This document shows, piece by piece, positions 44,712-52,379 of a stretch of DNA of 64,000 bases. This DNA comes from an uncultured Selenomonadales bacterium (GTDB lineage Bacteria > Bacillota > Negativicutes > Selenomonadales > Selenomonadaceae), in contig CALFJB010000108.1 in NCBI GenBank assembly GCA_937877565.1, positions 11,535-75,534 of the forward strand, given 5' to 3'. The position numbers and the translations under genes were made by a program. The notes below the pieces were generated by a model, which did no database searches, was not told the origin of the DNA, and was given only the letters and a program-made list of their open reading frames with translations. Position 1 is the first letter of the stretch; every line of letters begins with the position of its first letter.

Positions 44712-45068
44712 GTTTGAAAGTATTGTCTCCGCAAGGAGTCTGAAACCCCGCAAGGGGTCGGAAACCATGACATCCTTCGTTTTCGACGCTTGAAAAACCA
44801 TAGTTTGAAAGTATTGTCTCCGCAAGGAGTCTGAAACGTCATCCCCGTTATAACGACCCGCTTGTACGGCATTACGAACGGCGGTTTGAAAGTATTGTCT
44901 CCGCAAGGAGTCTGAAACACTGCAAAAGCACGTTCTGGACATTCGATTCTTTTCGCAAGTTTGAAAGTATTGTCTCCGCAAGGAGTCTGAAACTTAACGT
45001 GCTTGCTGATATTTTCGTAAGGATTTTCAATCCAGTTTAAAAGTATTGTCTCCGCAAGGAGTCTGAAC
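44712..45068 (+). CRISPR. CRISPR array 1: five repeats, four spacers
   Basis: The 35-base repeats begin at 44712, 44803, 44884, 44959 and 45035. They start GTTTGAAAGTATTG and end AAGGAGTCTGAAAC, with CTCC-GCAA-GGAG as internal stem-loop. The last copy is 34 bases and degenerate (GTTTAAAAG..., CTGAAC). Spacers are 46, 40 and 41 bases, plus a first interval of 56 bases that begins with a variant half-repeat (44747-44765), leaving 37 bases of spacer. The leader is on the left, so the oldest spacer is at the right. The TCTGAAAC end fits a type III 5' handle. Confidence 0.95.
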
Positions 45069-45073
45069 AAAAA

Positions 45074-45106
45074 AATAACCGCTCGTAATTGAGCGGCTTT
45101 TTTAGT
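45074..45106 (+). terminator. Trailer terminator of array 1
   Basis: CCGCTC-GTAATT-GAGCGG is followed by CTTTTTTAG. The same trailer follows array 2 in inverted orientation. Confidence 0.85.
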
Positions 45107-45126
45107 TTAACCGTTAAATTTCAAAT

Positions 45127-46677
45127 TTATGGCGCGGTATTTTTCTTCCCAAATAAATTACTGAAAAAATTTCTTATTGTTGCCAGTAAGCCTTCATCAG
45201 CAGATTGTTTTTCTGTAGGCGAAATTTCTACTTTTGAGGAACGCGGCACTTTTTTTGAAGATTTATATTTTTTCATTGAAACTTTAGAAAAATTACCTGC
45301 GCGACGGCTTTTTAAATTTTCCTGCGTATAAATGTTTAAATTCGGCGGCAGATTCTCCAGCCTTTTATATTCAACGGCTTCTATTGGAATTAAAATTGTA
45401 TCGTTAATTTTGTAAGTCAAAATAGTTTTGCCGGAAAATGAAAATGGCGCAGACTCCGCAATATTTTTCAGTTTATCATCAAGCAATTTTCTACATTGTT
45501 CAGCTATAGAAATAAAATCTTGCTTAACGTGCGTTGCCGAATTGTAGTAGCCGTGAACAATGTTAATTTGCTGATTCAACGTCTTTAAAATTCCCTCTGA
45601 CTTTTTCAAACTGTTACCGATTCTTGAAATAATTTGGCAAAGTTTATTTTTGATTTTAATTTTGTTGTCGTCTGAAATATGACTTTCAACAGCATATACA
45701 CCATTTTTTACAGTGGCTTTTATTTTAAAGCCGAGAAATTCTGAACCTTGCGTCTTGAGATTTAAAATTTTTGATTTTTCGGGTGATACATTCAAATTCA
45801 GATTTTCTTTAAGCCAAACTTTAACCGCGTTGAATACTTTAAAAGCCTCTGAAAATGACTTGCACAAAATTTTAAAATCGTCAGCGTATCTTACAAAATA
45901 AATTCTATCATCCGCCGGATTTTTACCTGCCATTTTACACTGCGCGTTTATCCACCAATCAAGCTCATTGAGAACAACATTGCTCAACAGAGGAGAAAGA
46001 ATCCCGCCTTGAATTAAGCCAACTTTTTTAGTGCCTTCGTTTTCAACATTGGCTTTAAGCATTTTGGAAATAATGGCTAAAAGTTTTTTATCACGAATAC
46101 CAATTTTGCAAAGTTGCTCAATCAATATTGCGTGGTCTACGTTGTCAAAAAAATCTTTTATATCAACGTCAACGCAGTATTCGTACTTCGTCATTTGCAG
46201 AATCATAACCATTTTATTTACGGCGTGTTTTGTTGAACGTAGCGAACGAAAACCAAAGCTGTTTGAGTGAAATTTAGATTCACAAATTGGCTCCAGTATT
46301 TGCTTGATACATTGGTGCAGTATTCGGTCTTCAACTGTCATTATTCCCAAAACTCTTCGCTTGCCGTTAGATTTTGGAATAAAAACGCGCCGAATTTTCA
46401 TAGGCGTAAAATTATTAAAGCGGCGTTTCACAATTTGAATTAACTTTTCGGCGGGCAATTTTTCATAATGTGAAACAGTTTTGCCGTCAACGCCTTTAGT
46501 ATTTCGCCCAATGCTAAGACGTGTATTTTTCATGGCAAGCAGTATATTATTTTCGCCGACGATTAACTTGTATAAATTATCAAAATTTTTTTCGGTTTTA
46601 CCTTGTACAAAAAGCTGATTGAAAGTCTTTTCAAGGTCATACTTTCTTTCGACTTGAAATTTTTTTTTGATTTTCAC
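45127..46677 (-). CDS. CRISPR-associated reverse transcriptase (group II intron-like)
   Basis: The 516-residue RT has all core motifs: VDVDIKDFFDNVDH (catalytic Asp near 170-172), LIQGGILSPLLSN, FVRYADDFKIL (YADD 264-267) and SEFLGFKI. A thumb/X-like region follows (VHGYYNSATHVKQDF), then a charged tail. No HNH domain and no group II intron domain V are seen, and it sits between array 1 and cas2-cas1. It therefore probably belongs to the adaptation module, allowing spacers to be taken from RNA as shown for RT-Cas1 systems. Here it is not fused to Cas1. The GTG start abuts AGGAGG, so the true start is slightly uncertain. Confidence 0.88.
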   Translation of the reverse strand: MKIKKKFQVERKYDLEKTFNQLFVQGKTEKNFDNLYKLIVGENNILLAMKNTRLSIGRNTKGVDGKTVSHYEKLPAEKLIQIVKRRFNNFTPMKIRRVFIPKSNGKRRVLGIMTVEDRILHQCIKQILEPICESKFHSNSFGFRSLRSTKHAVNKMVMILQMTKYEYCVDVDIKDFFDNVDHAILIEQLCKIGIRDKKLLAIISKMLKANVENEGTKKVGLIQGGILSPLLSNVVLNELDWWINAQCKMAGKNPADDRIYFVRYADDFKILCKSFSEAFKVFNAVKVWLKENLNLNVSPEKSKILNLKTQGSEFLGFKIKATVKNGVYAVESHISDDNKIKIKNKLCQIISRIGNSLKKSEGILKTLNQQINIVHGYYNSATHVKQDFISIAEQCRKLLDDKLKNIAESAPFSFSGKTILTYKINDTILIPIEAVEYKRLENLPPNLNIYTQENLKSRRAGNFSKVSMKKYKSSKKVPRSSKVEISPTEKQSADEGLLATIRNFFSNLFGKKNTAP

Positions 46678-46692
46678 CCTCCTGCAAAATTT

Positions 46693-47010
46693 TCAAATTA
46701 TGATTGTATCTTGAGGATAATTAACGCTCAATCCCCAATGCTGAATATATGAGCCGTTCGGCAAAAGATAAACTCTCAATGAATCTTTAGTTGCGTCGAT
46801 TATTTTAGTTGCACGGTTGAACATTTCTTCAAAATGCTTTTTCGTCAAACGCGCCTCAAATGCAGATTTTTGAACTCTAACGCCGTAACCTTCCAAAAAT
46901 TTTGCCATACGATTTCTTTTTTTGTCGTCGATTATGTCATAGATAATTAACGCCTTGTAGAATTTTTCTTCGCGGGAAATAATTTTTTTATCTGATTCTG
47001 AATGGTTCAT
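46693..47010 (-). CDS. cas2: CRISPR-associated endoribonuclease Cas2
   Basis: A ferredoxin-like Cas2 of about 105 residues: ALIIYDIIDDKKRNRMAKFLEGYG (the Asp of strand one), then VQKSAFEARL and a terminal LRVYLLPNGSYIQHWG. With Cas1 it forms the integrase complex. ATG at 47010 lies about 12 bases after GGAG; the ATG at 47022 abuts that site. The start region overlaps the end of cas1, so the genes are coupled. Confidence 0.9.
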   Translation of the reverse strand: MNHSESDKKIISREEKFYKALIIYDIIDDKKRNRMAKFLEGYGVRVQKSAFEARLTKKHFEEMFNRATKIIDATKDSLRVYLLPNGSYIQHWGLSVNYPQDTIII

Positions 47011-47971
47011 ATTTTTTTGCATCTCCTTCCATCAAGGCGCGGGCGTAATTTTCGGCTTGCGTTCGTATCAAGTGGCGATAAGAATATTTCTTTTCTGATA
47101 CGGTTTGTAATTTTTTCTCGTAAGCATTGAGAAAAATTTTGCGCCCTGTCGAATTTAAAAAAATTCCGTCTGAATTTGGATGCTCAAAACAATTTGGCTT
47201 AATTTCGTTGTGACTGACGAGTGCCATAACCATTGAATCTATTAAAACCGGTCGCCATTCTTCCATTAAATCCGATGCTAAAGTTGGGTGATGTTCCTTT
47301 ATGGCGTGCATAAATCCAAAATAAGGATGCAGTCCGGCGTTGTTTATTGCCGTGTGTACTTCTGACATTAGCAACGAATAGCCGAAACTCAACATAGAAT
47401 TGAACATATCACGCGGAGGGCGGCGACTTCTTTTTTCAAAGGCAAAATCTTTGGGAACCATTTCAGAAAGGGCGGAGAAATAATTTTTGGCGGCTATTCC
47501 TTCATAGCCCATAATTCGGCTAATCAAAATGGTATTCGGGATAAATTTTGAAATTGTTTCAATGGATTTAATAATTTTTGATACGTTGTCAGAAATTCTG
47601 CGGCGGTAATATCTGCGCAAAATAATTTGTTGATTATGCAGTTTCGCTTCAATAATTTTTTGCGCCATTGACAAGGAAAAATTTGAATCCTGCATTTTTA
47701 TTTGTTTGGCTTGCCGCAATACATTAACGCGGGACATTGATTCAAGGCGACCATAAAATTTTTGCATACCTGAAACCCACGTAACCGGCACACCGATATT
47801 TAAAAATTCTACGATAGCTTGAGAAGTTATTTGAACGCTCCCCAGTATTACCATTCCGTCAATAGTATTTTTCGGAATTTCGGCAAGAATTTTCTTGGCT
47901 TTTTCGATAATAATTTTGCCGCCGCTTAACCTTATTAACGCACCATGTTCGGTTACATATACAAAACTCAT
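46988..47971 (-). CDS. cas1: CRISPR-associated integrase Cas1
   Basis: A full-length Cas1 of 327 residues. The metal ligands are visible: Glu in MGYEGIAAKNYFSAL, His in LHPYFGFMH and Asp/Glu in ASDLMEEWRP. The N-terminal beta domain (YVTEHGALIRLSGGKI) is typical. It integrates new spacers next to the leader. Cas2 overlaps its end and the reverse transcriptase follows, forming one adaptation operon read away from array 2. GGAGGTG precedes the ATG. Confidence 0.95.
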   Translation of the reverse strand: MSFVYVTEHGALIRLSGGKIIIEKAKKILAEIPKNTIDGMVILGSVQITSQAIVEFLNIGVPVTWVSGMQKFYGRLESMSRVNVLRQAKQIKMQDSNFSLSMAQKIIEAKLHNQQIILRRYYRRRISDNVSKIIKSIETISKFIPNTILISRIMGYEGIAAKNYFSALSEMVPKDFAFEKRSRRPPRDMFNSMLSFGYSLLMSEVHTAINNAGLHPYFGFMHAIKEHHPTLASDLMEEWRPVLIDSMVMALVSHNEIKPNCFEHPNSDGIFLNSTGRKIFLNAYEKKLQTVSEKKYSYRHLIRTQAENYARALMEGDAKKYEPFRIR

Positions 47972-48096
47972 GGTAACACCTCCAATTTGAATTTTCCTGT
48001 TTAAAAATGCTGTTGTTTTCTTTCATATGCATCACTCCACTTATTTTATAAAAAATATATCGACTGCAACGCCGAAAATCTAAAATATTTGCAAAC

Positions 48097-48123
48097 TAAA
48101 AAAGCCGCTCCACTACGAGCGGT
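48097..48123 (-). terminator. Trailer terminator of array 2
   Basis: On the minus strand CCGCTC-GTAGTG-GAGCGG runs into CTTTTTTAG, nearly identical to the trailer of array 1. Between it and cas1 (47972-48096) lie the cas1 promoter region and ribosome site only. Confidence 0.85.
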
Positions 48124-48132
48124 TATTTTTTT

Positions 48133-48235
48133 GTTCAGGCTCCTTGCGGAGACAATACTTTTAAACTCGAGGAGATTTATCAGATGTACAAGAGAAAGCA
48201 GGTTCAGGCTCCTTGCGGAGACAATACTTTTAAAC
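48133..48235 (-). CRISPR. CRISPR array 2: two repeats, one spacer
   Basis: Two 34-base repeats (48202-48235 and 48133-48166, read on the minus strand) enclose a 35-base spacer (48167-48201). The repeat begins GTTTAAAAGTATTG and ends AAGGAGCCTGAAC, differing from array 1 at three positions but matching its degenerate terminal repeat except for one base. The leader is on the right. Confidence 0.9.
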
Positions 48236-48345
48236 CTAGCCGTTAGAAATGGCGTTACAATGCGGGCTAAAAGTGGGGTTTGCGGCGCGGATTTTTACTG
48301 CGCTTAGTATAATTGATTTTTTCATTTTTGGTAAGAAAAATTTTT
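48236..48345 (-). promoter_or_regulatory. Leader of CRISPR array 2
   Basis: Read on the minus strand it matches the array 1 leader without the 77-base insert, including TTACCA and TATACT 16 bases apart and the block before the first repeat. Confidence 0.8.
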
Positions 48346-48419
48346 AATAATCTTCAAATCTGATAAAACGCAATATAAAAATTTTCTTCATTTTTTTATT
48401 TTACATAACTAAAATTTTG

Positions 48420-48448
48420 TTGTCAATTTCTGAAAATTTTTTTATACT
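48420..48448 (+). promoter_or_regulatory. Promoter of cas6
   Basis: TTGTCA (48420-48425) and TATACT (48443-48448) are 17 bases apart. The transcript would start near 48455, so the 12 bases AGGAGTCTGAAA (48469-48480), identical to the 3' part of the CRISPR repeat, fall in the 5' untranslated region. Confidence 0.75.
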
Positions 48449-48493
48449 GTGAAAAATTTTGCTCTGTCAGGAGTCTGAAAAGAAGGTATTAAA

Positions 48494-49246
48494 ATGCCTG
48501 TATCAATGGAAATTGTTTTGAAATTGCCTAAAAATGAAAAAGTTCATCGCGCAATGGGTTCAATATTACAAGGCGCGTTAATGGAAATTATTGGCGTTGA
48601 AACTTCCAAAGAATTGCACGCCGAAGACTCACGCCCTTACACTCAATTTATCTACTTTGATAAAAATAAAAACGTTCCAATATGGCGCGTTAATGTTTTA
48701 AATGATTGGGCTTGTGAAAAAATTTTAGTTCCATTGGAACATCAGCGACAAATTTTTTTGCGCCATAAAAATTACCGCGTCGATTTTTTGGAACATCAAA
48801 TTATTTCTGAAGAATCTTACGACAATTTAGCCGAAAGATTTATGAGCAACAACGCACCAATTATCAATGGCGTTGCCGCTGATTTTTTGACTACTACGAG
48901 TTTTCGCCGCTCCGGACGATATGTTATTTTCCCTGAAATTTATTTAATTGTGCAAAGTCTTTTAAATCGCTGGAATAATTTTTCTGACTCTTTTACAGTT
49001 GAGGGCGAAGATTTGCCGCACATTCTGGCTGATTTTATTAAAATTCAAGAATACAATTTTTACAACCAAAGTTTTTTATTGGAACATCAAAAAATCGATG
49101 GTTTCTGTGGGAAAATGAATGCAATTTTTGAAGGTGAACGCACTACCAAAAATTTATTGGGGTTACTTTTTGAATACGCCAATTATTCCGGCGTCGGAAT
49201 TAAAACGGCTATTGGAATGGGTGCAATTAAATCAAATGTAAAATAA
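48494..49246 (+). CDS. cas6: CRISPR RNA endonuclease Cas6
   Basis: The 250-residue protein has two ferredoxin-like halves and ends with SGVGIKTAIGMGAIK, the glycine-rich loop of the Cas6 family; the N-terminus (MEIVLKLPKNEKVHRAMGSILQGALM) is also typical. His19 (KVHRAM) is a candidate catalytic residue. It cuts the repeats in the precursor crRNA and leaves an eight-base 5' handle. It is transcribed divergently from array 2 with its own promoter. Confidence 0.88.
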   Translation: MPVSMEIVLKLPKNEKVHRAMGSILQGALMEIIGVETSKELHAEDSRPYTQFIYFDKNKNVPIWRVNVLNDWACEKILVPLEHQRQIFLRHKNYRVDFLEHQIISEESYDNLAERFMSNNAPIINGVAADFLTTTSFRRSGRYVIFPEIYLIVQSLLNRWNNFSDSFTVEGEDLPHILADFIKIQEYNFYNQSFLLEHQKIDGFCGKMNAIFEGERTTKNLLGLLFEYANYSGVGIKTAIGMGAIKSNVK

Positions 49247-49260
49247 ATTTTTTGCAATAG

Positions 49261-49302
49261 AAAAAGCCCGCCGAGTTTTTTCGACGGGTAAAATTTTTTT
49301 TG
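49261..49302. terminator. Bidirectional terminator between cas6 and the pyrophosphatase
   Basis: GCCCGCCGAG faces TCGACGGG around a T run, flanked by A5 on the left and T8 on the right. Confidence 0.75.
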
Positions 49303-49315
49303 GAAATTTATTTAA

Positions 49316-50968
49316 TCACTGCGGTTTAATTCTTTTTACAGCCTCACTAAGCGGCGGGATAATTTGTTTTTTACGGCTCATAACGCCGGGCAAATAAACG
49401 TGTGTACCGCTTGCATCTTTCTTGAACGCCTCACCAATTAAAGTTTTTGGCGAACCGGCGTAAAGCAAATAGGTTGATTCTTCCAAAATATCTGTAACCA
49501 TTAAAAGGTGCATATCAAAGCCTTCACGTTCGCAGTTGTCCGCCATAACGTCAATAATTTTGCCTTCAATGTCAAGGACTTCTTTTGGATCCATAACAGA
49601 AATTTGACTTACAATAATTCTATAATCGCCAATTTTAAATTCTTTCAAGTCATTCTTTGCAATTTCAGTTGGAGTTTTGCCGCCAATTCCCGCACCTGCG
49701 CGAAGCATTGCCAAGCCGTATTCTTTTAAGTCAACGCCCGCAATTTCTGCAAGTTTTTCGGCAGTTTTTCTGTCTTTATTCGTACAAGTCGGCGATTTAA
49801 ACAAAACGGTATCAGAAATAATCGCTGAAAGTAAAAGCCCTGCGATTGACGGCGGAATTTCTATATCAGCGTCCCAGTGCATATTTGCAACAATCGTACA
49901 AGTGCAACCAACCGGCTCTTGACGAATATAAATTGGCTCGGAAGTTTGAACGCCGCCCAATCTGTGGTGGTCGATAATCTCAACTATTTTTGCGTCTTCA
50001 ATACCTTCAACGGCTTGTCCGCGCTCGTTGTGGTCAACCAAAATAACTTTCTCGCGTTCGGGGAGCATAATTTCATCCGCGCTGACAATTCCAACAAGTT
50101 TGTTATTTTCAACAACGGGATAACTTCTGAATCTGTTTTCGTCCATAACGCCCTTAATATCAGAAAGTAAATCCATTGGGCGGAAACAAATTGGATCAGA
50201 GTGCATAATTCGGCGAATTGGTACACACTGATTTAAAAGGCGTCCAACTGTGTAAGTGTCGTAAGGCGTGGCAAGTACAAAAACTTTTGCATTAGCCGCT
50301 TCTGCAAGTGCTTCAGCCGCAACTCTACAGCCGCCGGTAACAATCATACAGGAAATACCGCAATTCAAAATTTTTCTCAAAGTTGTAACGCTACGGTCGC
50401 CAACCAGTACAATATCTTTCGGCTGAAGATTTGAAAGCGTAGTTTCGACACTGCCCGCCGCTATTTTTATATTGCCTTCGATAAATTCATTTTCATCGCC
50501 TGCAACCAAAACTTTTGACTCCGTAGCCTGAATAATATCACGGTAGCGAACGCGCATATCAACCAAACTTTGCAAGCCCAATTCAAGGAAATAACGTTTC
50601 GCCAAATCGCTAACTGTAACAATCCCGACTAATTCGCCGTTGCTGTCAGTAACCGGAACAGATTTTAAATCGCTTTTACGCATAACTTCGCCCAAATGAC
50701 GCAGTGTATCATGTTGACGAACGACGGTTTTACATTCCAACGCCACATCTTTAACGCGGGGATATAAATCTGTTACAAGAAACGGCTGATCCATTTTGAA
50801 ATATTCCAGCGCGTACTTAGTTTCATTGTTGATTTTACCGCAACGCGCAGGAACGGCATTAACGCCGAGTGCCTGTTTTAAATGTGAATAACCAATCGCC
50901 GAACAAATAGAATCTGTGTCGGGGTTTCTGTGTCCAATAACATAAATTGGTTTTGTACCGCCTTTCAT
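49316..50968 (-). CDS. Family II manganese pyrophosphatase with CBS-DRTGG regulatory insert
   Basis: The 550-residue DHH-family enzyme shows GHRNPDTDS at the N-terminus, VDHNE and IDHHRLG in the middle, and a DHHA2 domain at the C-terminus. The metal-binding core is interrupted by a CBS domain (KSVPVTDSNGELVGIV), a DRTGG domain and a second CBS domain (SYPVVENNKLVGIV). In clostridial and Negativicute enzymes this insert binds AMP, ADP or diadenosine polyphosphates to tune diphosphate hydrolysis. ATG at 50968 follows TTGGAGG; the ORF continues upstream without a start signal. Confidence 0.93.
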   Translation of the reverse strand: MKGGTKPIYVIGHRNPDTDSICSAIGYSHLKQALGVNAVPARCGKINNETKYALEYFKMDQPFLVTDLYPRVKDVALECKTVVRQHDTLRHLGEVMRKSDLKSVPVTDSNGELVGIVTVSDLAKRYFLELGLQSLVDMRVRYRDIIQATESKVLVAGDENEFIEGNIKIAAGSVETTLSNLQPKDIVLVGDRSVTTLRKILNCGISCMIVTGGCRVAAEALAEAANAKVFVLATPYDTYTVGRLLNQCVPIRRIMHSDPICFRPMDLLSDIKGVMDENRFRSYPVVENNKLVGIVSADEIMLPEREKVILVDHNERGQAVEGIEDAKIVEIIDHHRLGGVQTSEPIYIRQEPVGCTCTIVANMHWDADIEIPPSIAGLLLSAIISDTVLFKSPTCTNKDRKTAEKLAEIAGVDLKEYGLAMLRAGAGIGGKTPTEIAKNDLKEFKIGDYRIIVSQISVMDPKEVLDIEGKIIDVMADNCEREGFDMHLLMVTDILEESTYLLYAGSPKTLIGEAFKKDASGTHVYLPGVMSRKKQIIPPLSEAVKRIKPQ

Positions 50969-51145
50969 TAAAAAGCCTCCAATCTTAAAATACAATTCTA
51001 AATTGCAAAAATTATAGCTAAAAAATTTTGCAATGTCTATTTAAATTTTTAGCAGGTAGAAATTTTTTTGAGGCGAATATTTTTTGTAAAACAATATAAT
51101 TTTGAAAAGTTTAACGGTTAAAAAATTTGGCGGGTGAAATTCTTA

Positions 51146-51529
51146 ATGGTAGGAATTGTAGTTGCGTCACATAGCAGCAGACTTGCTGAAGGCGTTGTTG
51201 AAGTTGCAAAGATGATGGCTCCGGACGTGCCAATAATAGCGGCGGGCGGTATGGATGACGGCAGTATGGGTACAAGTTGCCGGAAAATTATTGGCGCGGT
51301 AAAAAAAGTTTATTCAGATGACGGCGTGGCGTTAATTGCTGATATTGGCAGTTCGATTTTTACGGCGGAAATGGCGATAGAAATTCTGAAACGTTCCAAT
51401 TTAAAAATTATAGATTGTCCATTGGCGGAAGGTACATTTGTAGCGGCAGTTGAGGCGCAACTTGGTAAAACGCTTGATGAAATTGAAATTAGTGCAATTC
51501 GTTCGCGTGCAATAAAAAAATTGGCGTAA
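51146..51529 (+). CDS. dhaM: Phosphotransfer protein DhaM (EIIA-Man-like)
   Basis: The 127 residues match the EIIA-Man fold of DhaM: MVGIVVASHSSRLAEGV (phosphorylated His9) and DIGSSIFTAEMAIE. In PEP-dependent dihydroxyacetone kinases it passes phosphate from HPr to DhaL-ADP. dhaK and dhaL are not next to it, so it may serve a distant operon. ATG at 51146 gives the usual family start; an in-frame GTG at 51134 is less likely. Confidence 0.85.
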   Translation: MVGIVVASHSSRLAEGVVEVAKMMAPDVPIIAAGGMDDGSMGTSCRKIIGAVKKVYSDDGVALIADIGSSIFTAEMAIEILKRSNLKIIDCPLAEGTFVAAVEAQLGKTLDEIEISAIRSRAIKKLA

Positions 51530-51556
51530 TAGTATAATTTTTTCGTAGTATAAAAA

Positions 51557-51711
51557 CCGCCCGTCATTGGTTTCAGAGACCGCTTTTACTTGAAATTACA
51601 GGAAAGTTGGAGGAGGTGGTTAGTTGGAATTTCTACACCTTAAGAAACCCTGACGGGCGCGGCACTTTTTCTTTGGTACTTTCTTTTTTTGCTGCAGAAA
51701 AAAGAAAGTAC
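51557..51711 (-). repeat. Interspersed structured repeat, copy 1
   Basis: The arms CCGCCCGTCATTGGTTTC (51557-51574) and GAAACCCTGACGGGCG (51644-51659) enclose about 70 bases. A second hairpin follows: GTACTTTCTTTTTTT (51676-51690) against AAAAAAGAAAGTAC ending at 51711. The same arrangement, inverted, occurs at 58749-58897 with different loop sequence. The rest of 51530-51780 is AT-rich with no gene. Confidence 0.6.
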
Positions 51712-51780
51712 ATATAAAACATAAAATTAATTAATGGAACTAAAAAACGCCGCTATACAAGCGACGTGTAAATTTCTAAG

Positions 51781-51864
51781 TGGTGGGCAGGGATGGATTC
51801 GAACCATCGTAGCAAATGCAACGGATTTACAGTCCGCCCCCTTTAGCCACTCGGGCACCTACCC
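51781..51864 (-). tRNA. tRNA-Tyr (GTA)
   Basis: A class II tRNA with a long variable arm. The anticodon loop CTGTAAA gives GTA, the T arm is GGTTCGAATCC, and the 3' CCA is encoded. Confidence 0.95.
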
Positions 51865-51875
51865 AAATTTTTCAG

Positions 51876-51953
51876 TGGTGACCTTGGAGGGACTTGAACC
51901 CCCGACCCTTTGATTCGTAGTCAAATACTCTAATCCAACTGAGCTACAGAGTC
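51876..51953 (-). tRNA. tRNA-Arg (ACG)
   Basis: The loop CTACGAA gives ACG, read as ICG after editing of A34. D and T arms are normal and CCA is encoded. The acceptor stem GACTCTG/CAAGGTC has one C-A mismatch at the fifth pair. Confidence 0.92.
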
Positions 51954-51965
51954 ATTTATGAAAGT

Positions 51966-52042
51966 TGGTGGATCCACTAGGACTTGAACCTAGGACCGAC
52001 CGGTTATGAGCCGGTTGCTCTAACCAACTGAGCTATAGGTCC
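51966..52042 (-). tRNA. tRNA with CAT anticodon (Met or lysidine-modified Ile2)
   Basis: The loop CTCATAA gives CAT, with GGTTCAAGTCC in the T arm and encoded CCA. The 5' GGACCTATAGCTC resembles Bacillus tRNA-Ile2 more than elongator tRNA-Met, so either identity is possible. It is not an initiator tRNA type at the acceptor end. The acceptor has a C-A mismatch at pair four. Confidence 0.88.
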
Positions 52043-52080
52043 TCATTAACCGGCAAGGTTTCCAACTGATTTTCAAAAAT

Positions 52081-52155
52081 TGGAGCGGAAAACGAGGCTC
52101 GAACTCGCGACCCCAACCTTGGCAAGGTTGTGCTCTACCACTGAGCTACTTCCGC
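52081..52155 (-). tRNA. tRNA-Gly (GCC), copy 2 of the operon
   Basis: The loop TTGCCAA gives GCC and the acceptor GCGGAAG pairs with TTTCCGC; CCA is encoded. It differs from its neighbour mainly in the anticodon stem. Confidence 0.95.
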
Positions 52156-52166
52156 GATATTTAGTT

Positions 52167-52241
52167 TGGAGCGGAAAACGAGGCTCGAACTCGCGACCCC
52201 CACCTTGGCAAGGTGATGCTCTACCACTGAGCTACTTCCGC
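52167..52241 (-). tRNA. tRNA-Gly (GCC), first tRNA of the operon
   Basis: Same anticodon and acceptor as the adjacent tRNA-Gly. It lies closest to the promoter of the five-tRNA transcript. Confidence 0.95.
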
Positions 52242-52274
52242 TTGTCCCTGACTCAACGTCAACTGACAGGGCGT

Positions 52275-52303
52275 ATTATATTCGTTAATTTAAAATTTGT
52301 CAA
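52275..52303 (-). promoter_or_regulatory. Consensus promoter of the five-tRNA operon
   Basis: On the minus strand TTGACA (52303-52298) and TATAAT (52280-52275) are separated by 17 bases, a perfect sigma-70 consensus 34 bases upstream of the first tRNA. It is divergent from rph. Confidence 0.9.
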
Positions 52304-52379
52304 GAAAATTTTATTTCGTCATTGCGAATATATTTTTTTTTATGTAAAATGTAGCAAATACAACGTGGGAGGAATTTAT

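Noticed and set aside
44558..45070. 170- and 112-residue minus-strand ORFs
   Set aside because: They are translations of the CRISPR array (repeated QTPCGDN / DSLRRQYFQT units), not proteins.
45127..46677. Reverse transcriptase as part of a mobile group II intron
   Set aside because: No domain V/VI hairpin or intron boundary was seen around it, there is no HNH domain, and it sits inside the cas adaptation operon.
47880..48050. Short minus-strand ORF beginning ATGCATATGAAAG before cas1
   Set aside because: It has a GTGGAGTG site but runs into cas1 in another frame with a Cys-rich random composition; a leader peptide is possible but unsupported.
52080..52379. N-terminal extension of rph reading through the tRNAs
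   Set aside because: The extra 100 residues are antisense translation of tRNA-Gly genes and promoter DNA; the TTG at 52380 has the proper ribosome site and family start.
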